NCBI GenBank assembly: GCA_905116865.2
Contig: CAJHNH020001100.1
Coordinates: 62,001 to 126,000 of the forward strand
DNA length: 64,000 bases
Source of the DNA: Candidula unifasciata
Lineage: Eukaryota; Mollusca; Gastropoda; Stylommatophora; Geomitridae
Direction: 5' to 3'
Shown: in pieces, positions 43,941 through 54,339 of the stretch
Layout of the letters: each line of letters opens with the position of its first letter
How positions within the stretch are numbered: the first letter of the stretch is position 1
Program-made: the position numbers and the translations under genes
The notes under the pieces: model-generated
Databases searched by the model: none
What the model saw: only the letters and a program-made list of their open reading frames with translations
Told to the model about the DNA's origin: nothing

Positions 43941-45225
43941 TCTTGTACACTATGTAAATACACCATAGGAAATTGTATATAATCTAACACAGATACACAG
44001 ATCCGGATGACTTATAAACAACCTTGTATATATAACATTGTAAAAAACTACGTTTAACTCTTTGTAAATAATAACCCATAAAGGGTGTTTGGTAAAATAC
44101 AATGTGAATATGTTTTTGTGTCGTGATAATTTTTTTTTTTTTTTATGGATGTCTATTGAATGATAAGTAATCATGTATTATGAAATAAATATGTAATGAT
44201 TTGTCTATTAATAATATATGAAAGAAAATGCTACAATAAAGCAATATATCTAAACTATTATACATCATCTGATTATATTTCCATTCGTTGTTGTCTGTTA
44301 CCAGGGAGGGGTAAAATAGGAAAATCACAACAGACAAGAAAAGGAGAACTACTGGGGTATACACTAGATGGTTATCCAAGGGAGAAGATGGTTAAGCATG
44401 AAAGAGAGGACAACCCACGCAACAGCAGTATTCTGAAATAGGGGAAACCTGGGAAATGTCTGTCAAGACATGGGCGCCGTCTAGAGAAACATCTGGAAAC
44501 AACGTTAACAACAAATCGGTGCAAGGGCTAGGGGCTCCCCCAACCATCAAACCAATCTAATGTCGCTCCTGATTTTCCAGAACTTTTTTGCCAAGTTCAA
44601 CTCGTGAGCCAATCAGCAAAGCCAAAACACAGATCCGTACAATCCGTATCCATGATCAGATCTGGATTCTCAATCCGGATTACAACTTTTTCATGTTCTC
44701 AGATTCACACGGGTTACATTTGGCCAACACTCTCTCCATGACTCACGGCTCTGCCCTTGTTGCATTTAAATGTCTCATTCATATTTATTAGCTGACGTCA
44801 CTCTATCCAAAACATAACTTATCAAGGAGAAAATGGTTCACTACAAGGCGTTCTCATTCGTTTTACACTTGTGGAGCTTTTGAGGAGAAGATCGGAGCAC
44901 CTATGGATCTGTCCAAGTTGGGGTGATGACAATCCTTTCTAATCACTAATCATTAAAGGCACATACCTCGGCACTGACAGCAGCTGGATTCTGCTCCCGA
45001 CAACTCGTATCTAGCGTCACGACACGGGAGAATGTGAGATTGGACGCTTTAGACGCTGATATCCATTCCTCACTTGGATGGATGTCTGTGAGGCTGCAAA
45101 CCGGCATGATGTCATCCTCTGCCCTACCCAGCCATGATTTGCCTTTTTCAAAGACTTTTGTCCTTTTTCTTGAAGAGCATTTGGTGCAAAGGGTGCTTTA
45201 GATCTGAGCTTCTCTTGAGGTATGC
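43941..45225. other. AT-rich unassigned sequence right of the polymerase relic
   Basis: Very AT-rich to about 44290, then mixed. No additional Polinton genes or terminal inverted repeats could be identified by eye. Confidence 0.45.
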
Positions 45226-45372
45226 ACGAGCCCTCCAGATCTTGATCCTGTAGTTTCCTGATGCATGTGATACTGCAGAACTTTCCTTCAAATATTTGAT
45301 ACTGTGGAACTGTTCCTTGGTGCATGTGATACTTTGGTACTTGCCTAGATACGTGTGATACTTGTCTTGGTG
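45226..45372. repeat. Small remnant of the 29-bp satellite
   Basis: Diverged units such as gcatgtgatactgcagaact and ttccttggtgcatgtgatac match the array that fills 54340-58203, 9 kb away. This suggests the intervening DNA was inserted or the satellite was once longer. Confidence 0.78.
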
Positions 45373-47343
45373 TCGCGAAACAACCTCAGCACCCCTACTG
45401 CAATGAGGCTTTCCGCATCTTGGACAACCTATGACACAAAACCATCGTTGCTAGCACTATATGCAGTGACGTAACTCTCTCTTCTAGACTTTCGAAGCGC
45501 CAAAACGTTCTTTGTGTGAGCGTTCCTCTTATCGTGATACAAGATCTGTTGTGTTTCATGATCTTAATAGGCATCATGCGTGAGTGTATATTGCATAAAT
45601 AAATATGAATATTTGGCTCTTCTTTGAATAACGGTCCCAAATGATCTACGCAGAAAGTTAACCCTAACAGAGCCTCATTACGTCCTGCCCTACAAACATT
45701 TAAAAGCTGTAGCTCGGGAAATATAAGGAACGAAACGCTAGACAGCGGCGCTGTTCGAAGCAGAGGCAATTTTTTTGCTTCTGCCGGACGGTGGCCGAAG
45801 TATTTTTGCTCAATTTGTAGACTGGATATAGTTTCGTCGCCCAGCTTCTGAGTTGAATGCATGGCGTGACCCTGTGAGCTGCGGATTGCATTTGGAATGT
45901 TTTTCGACTGTGACCAACGTGGTGTGAATTGGAGATTCAGAAAATGGCGTGATGCCGGTCGTCAATGTTGGCGGTGCCCGGATGTGATTACAATAGATCG
46001 CGTGGGCAACTGCTGATCTGTTGGCAACAAGTTCTGCTATCATCAATGATGAACTGCATTTCTAATGTTGGACTGTTTGTGCTAGCACTTCGGATGGCTA
46101 CCGAATGCTTTAATGCGAGTGTATGCTATATATGCTGAGACAGCAGTCTATCAATATTTCCACAAGGGACTGTGATAAACATTCTGAGTGTTTTTTCGTT
46201 GGCACAGGAGCGGAGCAAAGATGGGGCGACCCGTTTGCTATGAAGCTGAAACTAAGACTACCAGACTACCATGAGGAAAATGGGAGAATTCTACTACTTA
46301 CCGATATTGAAATCCTTTATACGTGAAAATTGTCGCACAGAAGTTGCAAATAGTGCCCGAATATCTGTTCTTTCGGGCTGTTCGCCATTTCAACAGGGCG
46401 CGGCTTGTCCGCGATTCTAGTTCCGAGCGAGACGTAATCAATAATGCGCGTTTTAATGTACGCGCATGTCGCCTCGGAACAACTTCAAACCAGCAGTCGC
46501 CTCGGGACAACTTCAAACAAGCAGCCGCTACTATGGCGCTCCACTATCCCGACCACCTCTTGACCGTGGCGAATGCGATAACGCTGGCAGTTGCGACGGA
46601 AGAAGTAGCTCATGACTGTTTTCCTGCGACTATAGTGCCACCTCCGAATGTATCGCGGCGCGGAAGGGGCTAAACTAGATGGCTAGGACTCACAAGCAAA
46701 TACAATGGAGGAAGCTGCAGGAGAAGCGGTAGATGCTGCTCGTGAGTCCCAGCCATCTAGTTTAGCCCCTTCCGCGCCGCGCGTATCGGCGCGGTGGATA
46801 CTCTTGGAGGTGGCACTATAGTCGGCGAAAAGTGGTCCGCAACTTACATATAACTGTGGCCCTGCCGTAGGATAGCGCAGGAGTATTCTTGCGTGTCTCT
46901 AATTTTTCGTCCGTAGTTAATCCTAGTTTTGCCGCCGTGTAATCGCCGTAAAAAAAAAAGTCCGTTGCGTTTCGCGAAAATGTCGTGCGCAATTAGTCCT
47001 ACTTTTGACGCGGTTAAATCGCCGCAAAAGAAATGCGAATTTTAGATATGAGTGAGGCTCTGTTTGGGTTTACTTTCTGTGTAGATCATTTGGGACCGTT
47101 TTTTAAAGGAGAGCCGAATATTTATATAGGACTTGTTATGCGCGCTGGAGAAAGTGTGAGAACGAGGCGATCGGATCCAAACTATCTGTCCACTTTGCCG
47201 TCTGTGAGAGAGTTTGGCTAGAGCTCTGAAATCTACTTGGGTAGAATTTTTCTACCCTTGATCTAGGCAATCCATCTTTATTAGGATCAATGGATCGACC
47301 TTTTCTGAGTTGAATTGAAATCTATTTTAAGTTATATCTTGTC

Positions 47344-47345
<2 letters not shown>
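45373..47345. other. Rearranged inverted-repeat region, probable unclassified mobile element
   Basis: Three inverted block pairs are visible: 45618-45690 with 47045-47125, 46227-46269 with 47831-47874, and a foldback 46629-46692 with 46742-46824. The first pair encodes the same peptide pattern FCVDHLGP-x-FK-x-EPNI on opposite strands. Block order differs between the two sides. No transposase was found. Confidence 0.5.
46629..46824. repeat. GC-rich foldback (inverted repeat) with 49-bp spacer
   Basis: The left arm carries ggcgcggaaggggctaaact and agatggct at 46657-46684. The right arm holds its complement, gtgagtcccagccatctagt continuing into ttagccccttccgcgcc. Arms extend outward to gactatagtgccacctcc with a small internal indel. 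Confidence 0.88.

Positions 47346-47347
<2 letters not shown>

Positions 47348-47439
<92 letters not shown>
47348..47439. repeat. (TA)n microsatellite, ~90 bp
   Basis: Uninterrupted TA dinucleotides. Confidence 0.98.
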
Positions 47440-47441
<2 letters not shown>

Positions 47442-47449
47442 AGTGAATG

Positions 47450-48060
47450 GGGTAATCGGTGAAGCCAACGGACGGCAGAGGTGGGGGTGTCCTAATGCGC
47501 TTGACGTCGTCACTTTGGGCGTTACTAGGCGGCGCTACTCAAGTGTCGTTAGTACTCAAACTCTTAAGGAATTTTGCAAATAAGATAATATTATGTCTTT
47601 TATTTTTTTCTGTGTGGTGTTCTTGTATTTATTAGAACGTGATTGGGTCAGCAAAGAAGAGGACAAATTAGTAATTCTCTTAAAGAGAATATAGGGTCTC
47701 CGAAGACCTCGCGTCGACTGTTGGGTTCTTCTTTAAGAGAAACTAAAGTACTTCTGAGTGGAACAGTGCGGATTATTTCGATCCACACTGGCCATGTATT
47801 TACCCCCGAGCCGTATTAGGCACAGAGGACTAGTAGTCTGGTAGTCTTAGTTTCAGCTTCATAGAAAACGGGTCACAGAGGACTATAGGTAACGAGGCAC
47901 TGGGTTGACAGTGAACTAATGTATGTGTCTTTGTTATTGCAGGGGACTGAAGGATCCAATTTGTCATCCATTCTGCATGCGGTGGAAGATATAGTGACGT
48001 ATCAAACTTCGCGGCACATCGTCAAGAGATTTTCGAAGTCCTGCCATATAATATATAAAT
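47450..48060. other. Unassigned, possible mobile-element end
   Basis: Contains the inverted partner (47831-47874) of 46227-46269. It also has a ttgttattgcag|gggactga motif at about 47932-47950 that looks like a 3' splice site followed by about 100 open bases, but no partner exon is seen. Confidence 0.35.
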
Positions 48061-48151
48061 ATATATATATATATATCATCATCAGGTGCCTTGCCGACTG
48101 GCGTGGGCGATCATGCCTCTCCATAATCTGCAATCTCCTGCAGCATGTATC

Positions 48152-48715
48152 CAGTGTTGCCACTTTGGATCTTTTATATCCAAATTTATATCTTTTTCAT
48201 TGCATTTAGATACTGTTTTTGACGTTTAGATCGTAAATATTTTTCTAGACCTTTTCATAAGGAGTTAGATATTTTGTAGATTTTTTTCTTTCATTGTCAA
48301 TTTAATAATTACTAAAATATTTACTACAATATTTTTGTTTTGGTCTGGCACGTACATTGTGACAACTGCCATTACTTGAACTTTGAACTCTCACTGGGGT
48401 CAACGCACAAATATCTGGCAGCCAACTGTTCCACTTATAAAGAAATTTGAACAGCTAAAGCATACCAGGGTCATTTTGGATCTGAAGCTTCAACTTCATT
48501 ATCCAAGCTAAGTTTATCCTGTGGATCTTGTGAGGCAGACATCAGTGAAGGTGAGGACATGATTATGTAGGGTAAGTCATAACAAAAGCTTTGTAATTTT
48601 TGACTTTTTCAATTTGAATGTTTTTTATAGATCTTTTTCACGCAGGTTTAGATCTTTTTAGATATTTTTTGACACCGTTTTGGATATATTTTGTCAAAGA
48701 AAAGTGGCAACACTG
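48152..48715. mobile_element. hAT-type MITE with 15-bp TIRs and 8-bp TSD
   Basis: The ends are CAGTGTTGCCACTTT and its exact reverse complement AAAGTGGCAACACTG. The 8-bp duplication CATGTATC is at 48144-48151 and 48716-48723. 564 bp, AT-rich, no coding capacity. The target is the 3' part of the LINE; its sequence on each side is contiguous when compared with the copy at 60.5 kb. Confidence 0.93.
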
Positions 48716-48810
48716 CATGTATCAGTTCGTGTGCCGACACACCTCCATGCCATGCAACAAGACTGTCAAGCATCTTCTCTCGTTGTCTTCCTTTATCAGG
48801 CCTGCGTGCC

Positions 48811-48866
48811 TAATTTGTAACCCTTTGAAAATAAAGTTCGTTCGTTCGTTCGTTCTCCTTCCACAT
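48811..48866 (+). mobile_element. 5'-truncated 3' end of the SINE-like (GTTC)n-tailed family, copy 4
   Basis: gcctgcgtgcctaatttgta and accctttgaaaataaagttc are followed by four or five GTTC units, inserted in the LINE relic. It matches the terminal block of the copies at 14.4, 18.7 and 32.8 kb. Confidence 0.8.
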
Positions 48867-49687
48867 ATCTTTCCAGTGGTCACTTGTTCTATTTTCCCTC
48901 TTCTCATAACATGGTCGAAAAATGATGACTGTCTCCTGATGTCTGTGATAAATTGTCTTCGGGCTCCCGCCTCTTTCAAAACCTTTTGGTTGCTCTTTTT
49001 GGCTGTCCAAGGTATTCTAAGCATTCTTCTGTAAAACCACATCTCCGAGGCCTCAAGAAATTGTTTGGCCTGCCTACCGATTGTCCAGGATTCACAGCCA
49101 TATGTTAAAACTGGATGTATATAGCAAGCAAGAATTCTTTTTCTAACTCTCAATGACAAGGATATATTGCATAAGATGTTTTTTATTTTATAAAATGCAG
49201 TTTTTGCCTGTCCTATTCTGTTTCTTATCTCAGTTATGCATCTTCCATCTGATGTTATCCATGTGCCCAGATACTTAAATTTATGTACTTGTCCTAAAAT
49301 AACACCATCGACTTTTATTACACACTTAGGAATAATTCGTTTCTTTGATACCACCATTACTTCTGTCTTCCCATTATTCAAACTTAGGCCCATTCTTCCA
49401 CTTTCTAACACCACAATGTCTATCATTTCCTGTAGTTCTTTCTGACTTGTTGCTATCAAGACTGTGTCATCAGCATAACGTAAATTGTTTATATTGTGCC
49501 CACCAACCACAATTCCGGGCATACCAATTAAAGCTCTCATTATATATTCTCTGTATATTGAAAACAAATCAGGTGAAAGTACACATCCTTGTCGTACGCC
49601 CCTCTTTATGCTTTGAAATGTACCTAAACAGTTGTTAATTTTTATAGCTGCTGTTTGCTGCCAATACATATTCTTTATTATCATTAG

Positions 49688-49690
<3 letters not shown>

Positions 49691-49753
<63 letters not shown>
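49691..49753. repeat. (TA)n microsatellite
   Basis: TA repeats between the LINE relic and the first Helitron-like element; likely the AT-rich target. Confidence 0.97.
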
Positions 49754-49756
<3 letters not shown>

Positions 49757-51712
49757 CAATGTTTGTGTGTTTGTTTCACCCCTATAGACTCGGAAACTAC
49801 TGAACCGATTTAGCTGAAATTTTCAGGATATGTTTGTTGTGATACCGGATTTTGAACCGTCGTGGTTTGAAATTCAACCTGTCACTGTTAGAAATAGGTG
49901 ACCACAATTAATGCCAAAATATACGCAACTAATATTTATAACTTTAGTGATTTCTAATTATAGCCACGTTAGTAATTGCGCATGCGCCGTATTTACCATT
50001 CACCGGCGAGTTATACGTGCAGCCAACGCCTTCTCTAATACTAATACATAGAGTAGGTCGTGGTACAGCAAACAAGACTATCTCTATATTTGCCACAATA
50101 ACCATATTAAACACGATTTCTATTTTCTGTTTTTTTTTTTTCAAACAACCTTCGATTGGGGGGGGGGGGGGTGGGGGGTGTGGGGGGGGGCGCAATCGAG
50201 GACTATCTCGACGTCGGGGGAGACAGTGACTGCGACATTAACTTCATTAACTGTGTTAGACACGTGCGATTTCTATTTCATTAATATATCTGGAGTATCT
50301 GTCTACGAGAAAACAATTGCCTGCGGTTTTGAATTGTGTTTTAATCGCGACACAGTGGTAGGGACACATATGTCTAATAGTTGTGTTCTCTTTTCGTTTT
50401 CCGATTAAGTGGCTGCTTGGTCGAATGGTTAGAACACTGGGTTCAAGTGCGGTAGACATGGGTTCGAATCCGCAGTAGTTGATTTTTTTTTACCCCGGAC
50501 TAAAATAATATCCTCATCTGCTCTGTCGTGGTGACAGCACTAGCCATGTTGCCTTAATATTTAAAAAAAAAATAAAACCAGTAAATGGGTAAACCATTTG
50601 ATAATTAAATGTGACCATTTTGCATACTTATGATTGCATTGTTAAACTTTCCGATTGCATGGTTACGCTGAAATTTTATAGATTTTCATTTATTTTCATT
50701 TAGATTTAGTTATTTCATCTGTGTTGGAATTTTAAGCTGTGCTGTTTACAATGGCGTTCATTTCCTAATTATGGTGTTTTTTTCCTGTGTTCATTTGCTT
50801 TTCAAGTGTTGTTTTTTTTTCCTCCCAACTACTTCAATGTGGGAAAGAGTTGTCGGTGAAATGGGGGGGGGGGGGGGGGGGGGCAAACTATTAACTGAGA
50901 GAGCTTTAAGTCACAGTAACTGCTTTACCCACTTAAAGTAGCAGCAGCAGTAATAGTTGTGGTTGGGCTGTTACACCAAAGTGCTCTCATGTGAAGACCG
51001 CCGGTAAGGTTATGGCGTTCTTCTGTCGGCAAGTGAAATTATACATCCTAACCTGACCAGTCTGTGGCGACAGCACTAGCCACGCGGAACCAAATCTTCT
51101 GGCTCACGACTCTCTGTCTACTCCGATGGTAACACAGATAGCAGTGACATTATTTTAGTAGTTGTACTGGTACTTGAAGGATGATGTGGTAAAAATTTCA
51201 CTAGCCCTATTCACTACCTTTTACAATTCCTGCTCCTTATTTTAGTCCAGATAGACAGGGATGTCAATGTCAGTTACAGCAACAACAAAATATCGCCAGT
51301 TAGTGATTTTCAAATACTTCGAAGAGGGAGAGAGCAGTAGTCGGTGGAGGAGGGGAGGGGAGGGGGGTAATGACTTAAATTTAAGAGAACTTAAAGAGCT
51401 TTACACGTGATTTTCAAGTTCTCATTACCTAATTTGTTTATATTTTACTAACGCTACCTCTGCTTTTCTATTTTTTTACGACTTACTTTGTTATTTACAA
51501 GTACAGTTGTAGCTTTACTTCCGTCTCCTATAAAAATACAAACAGCTTTAGCATGTGATAACCAAATAACCACTTTTGTAACCAGTTTTATTAGCTGTGG
51601 TTTAGCTGTTGCTCTGTTCTTCGCTAGCGTGAAGGGAAGACACATTTCTATGTTCTCTATTTTCCATGTAGTCAAATTACGCCACAGCAACGCGTGGCCG
51701 GGTACAGCTAGT
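49754..51712 (+). mobile_element. Non-autonomous Helitron-like element A
   Basis: Begins in the TA tract with aaatcaatgtttgtgtgttt and tatagactcggaaactactg. It ends with the hairpin GCCAC-agcaacgc-GTGGC (51681-51698), then cgggtacagCTAGT at 51712, a CTAG-type Helitron 3' end. It is flanked by AT dinucleotides. It contains G homopolymers (50158-50190, 50864-50883) and a tRNA-like unit. No Rep/helicase is encoded. Element B is a diverged tandem copy over its whole length. Confidence 0.78.
50409..50482 (+). tRNA. tRNA-like unit within Helitron A (probably not a functional tRNA)
   Basis: TGGTCGAATGG matches the A box at every consensus position and GGTTCGAATCC is a perfect B box, at tRNA spacing, followed by T8. 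The acceptor arms pair partly (gtggctgc with gcagtagtt). The T-stem does not pair well, so I treat it as a tRNA-derived pol III promoter carried by the element. Confidence 0.5.
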
Positions 51713-51727
51713 ATATATATATATATA

Positions 51728-53553
51728 TCTATATATATAAAAATCAATGTTTGTGTGTTTGTTTCACCCCTATAGACTCGGAAACTACTGAACCGATTTA
51801 GCTAAAATTTTCAGGATATGTTTGTTGTGATACCGGATTTTGAACTGTCGTGGTTTGAAATTCAACCTGTCACTGTTAGAGATAGGTTACCACAATTTAT
51901 GCAATAATATACACAACTAATATTTATAACTTTAGTGATTTCTAATTATAGCCACGTTAGTAATTGCGCATGCGCCGCCGTAGTCAGAACGCAAGGCTTC
52001 CGCCATTCGCCGGCGAGTTACGTGCAGCCAACGCCTTCTCTAATACATAGAGTAGGTCTAGGTACAGCAAACAAGACTATCTCTATATTTGCCACAATAA
52101 CCCTATTTAACACGATTTCTATTTTCTGTTTTTTTTTTCCAAACAACCTTCGATTGGGGGGGGGGGGGGGAATCAAGGACTATCTCGACGTCGGCGCAGA
52201 CATTGACTGCGACATTAACTTCATGAACCGTGTTAGACACGTGCGATTTCTATTGTTGTGCCGTTTCATTAATATATATGGAGTATCTGTCTACAAGAAA
52301 ACAATTGCCTGCGGTTTTGAATTGTGTTTTAATCAGGACACAGAAGTAGGGACACACATCTCTAATTGTTAAGTTCTCTTTTCCTTTATCCAAATAAGTG
52401 GCTGCTTGATCGAATGGTTAGAACACTGGGTTCCTGTGCGGGAGACCTGGGTTCGAATCCGCAGTAGTTAATTTCTTTTTACCCCGGACTAAAATAATAT
52501 CCTCATCTGCTCTGTCGTGGTGACAGCACTAGCCATGTTGCCTTAAAAAAAAAAAAGACAAGTAAATGGGTAAACCATTTGATAATTAAATTTGACCATT
52601 TCGTATACTTATGATTGCATTATTAAAATTTCCGATTGCATGGTTACGCTGAAATTTTTATAGATTTTCATTTATTTTCATTTAGATTTAGTTATTTCAT
52701 CTGAGTTGGAATTTTAAGCTGTGCTGTTTACCATGGCGTTCATTTCCTAATTATGGTTTTTTTTTTTTTTTTTTTTGCTGTGTTCATTTGCTTTTCAAGT
52801 GTTTTTTTTTTCTCAACTACTTCAATGAGGGAAAGAGTTGTCGGTGAATTTGGGGGGGGGGGGGGGGGGGCAAAGTATTTACTGAGAGCTTTAAGTCACA
52901 GTAACTGCTTTACCCACTTAAAGTAGCAGCAGCAGTAATAGTTGTGGTTGGGGTGTTACACCATAGTGCTCTCATGTGAAGACCGCCGGTAAGGTTATGG
53001 CGTTCTTCTGTCGGCTAGTGAAAATATACATCCTAACCTGACCAGTCTGTGGCGACAGCACTAGCCATGCGGAACCAAATCTTCTGGCTCACGACTCTCT
53101 GTCTACTCCGATGGTAACACAGATAGCAGTGACATTATTTTAGTAGTTGTACTGGTACTTGAAGGATGATGTGGTAAATATTACACTAGCCCCATTCACT
53201 ACCTATTACAATTCCTGCTCCCCATTTTAGTCCAGATGGACAGGGATGTCAGTGTCAGTTACAGCAACAACAAAATATCGCCAGGTAATGATTTTCAAAT
53301 ATTTCGAAGAGGGAGAAAGCAGTTGTCGGTGGAAGAGGGGAGGGGAGGGGGGGGGGGGGGGGTAATGACCTAAATTTGATAAGGGGGAGGGTAGTAGGTG
53401 GATTTAGTTGGGGGTGGGGGGGGTGGTGGGGTGGGGATCAAAGACTATCTCTATATCTGAGCAGACAATGATTGTATTAGACACGTGCGATTTCTATTTT
53501 CTTTCATTTCCATTTAGCCAAACTATGCCACAGCAACGCGTGGCCAGGTACAG

Positions 53554-53556
<3 letters not shown>
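51728..53556 (+). mobile_element. Non-autonomous Helitron-like element B
   Basis: The 5' TC at 51728 is followed by tatatatataaaaatcaatg, typical of invertebrate Helitrons. The 3' hairpin GCCAC-agcaacgc-GTGGC is at 53527-53544, with a degraded end (cagctat). It is colinear with element A, 15 bp downstream, with indels mainly in T and G homopolymers. It has an extra G-rich stretch (53338-53438) before the 3' end. No coding capacity. Confidence 0.76.
52398..52472 (+). tRNA. tRNA-like unit within Helitron B (probably not a functional tRNA)
   Basis: Homologous to 50409-50482. The B box GGTTCGAATCC is intact. The A box (TGATCGAATGG) has one change from consensus. The variable segment differs (ttcctgtgcgggagacct). 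Confidence 0.5.

Positions 53557-53602
<46 letters not shown>
53557..53602. repeat. (TA)n microsatellite
   Basis: TA repeat at the 3' border of Helitron B. Confidence 0.97.
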
Positions 53603-53605
<3 letters not shown>

Positions 53606-54339
53606 ACGTCACTCAGAGATTCAAGGAAATAAAGATATCCGTTTATCGACTCACTCGGGAACACAGAACCACCTCGCTATGTCTCACGAAAGGATATAAC
53701 GATTCTTCCTCCGTTCTGGTCAAGGACACGTCGGGAAAGCCCAACACGAAGACCATGAGGGAGAATCATCTCCACCTTAGATGAGTATAAAGCACTACAA
53801 TGGTTTCTGCAAATAAAGTGACGGGTTACGATATACGGCGGTGATAATGAAGAAATGCTTGAGGCAACCTTCAAGTGAACTGTTTCCTTGAGTCCATTCT
53901 GAGGAGTACCTATTATATCTTGTCTTAACGTCTCTAACACGTCTGTGATTAATTAATTACACATTCTTGTTCTAGTTATAAGGATCTCTTTGTTTATCTC
54001 ATGGATTGTTTAAATGGTTGAGCCAGTTGTTAAGCGTACTGTAGTCATATCTGTCTTGATCATAGAAGTATTACGATTCGACTACCAAATATTCTTGGCA
54101 GTCTGGTGGTTTTGAAAGTAGTGAGACGTCAGATTAAGTTACAGACAGAAACCTCACTGAATACCTGCAAGTGTTATTTGAATCCCTCATCCCTGAGATA
54201 GCTAAAGGACGTCGAAGGGAATCGAACCTGGACGAACCAAGCCAACCTTCAGATATAAACCTATTTCAGTGTGTCTATGAATTCATACACATAATCTCAT
54301 AAATAGGACACGTGAATCTATCCATTCCATGACACTTGG
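53603..54339. other. Unassigned, possible mobile-element fragment
   Basis: An 87-codon - strand frame (53677-53940) has no recognisable family. The rest is unique-looking. Confidence 0.4.

Larger units (their letters stand above)
48070..49690 (-). pseudogene. Non-LTR retrotransposon (LINE), reverse transcriptase C-terminal half and 3' end
   Basis: On the - strand, the RT motifs VRQGCVLSP and YADDTVLIA (about 49470-49600) are followed by the palm/thumb block LNNGKTEVMV and KFKYLGTWITSDG. Then come SLRVRKRILACYIHPVLTYGCESW-type and WFYRRMLRIPW segments, typical of LINE RTs. The 3' end is tailed by (ATG)n at 48076-48085. It is 5'-truncated at a (TA)n tract. A 564-bp hAT MITE (48152-48715) and a 56-bp SINE-like fragment (48811-48866) interrupt it. 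A second 3' end of this family is at 60375-60602. Confidence 0.82.

Noticed and set aside
47932..48060. Exon following ttgttattgcag
   Set aside because: No homology, no partner exon, and the frame runs into a TA-rich tract.
50409..50482. Functional tRNA gene
   Set aside because: The T-stem and anticodon arm do not fold well, and the unit is duplicated inside a mobile element; reported only as tRNA-like.
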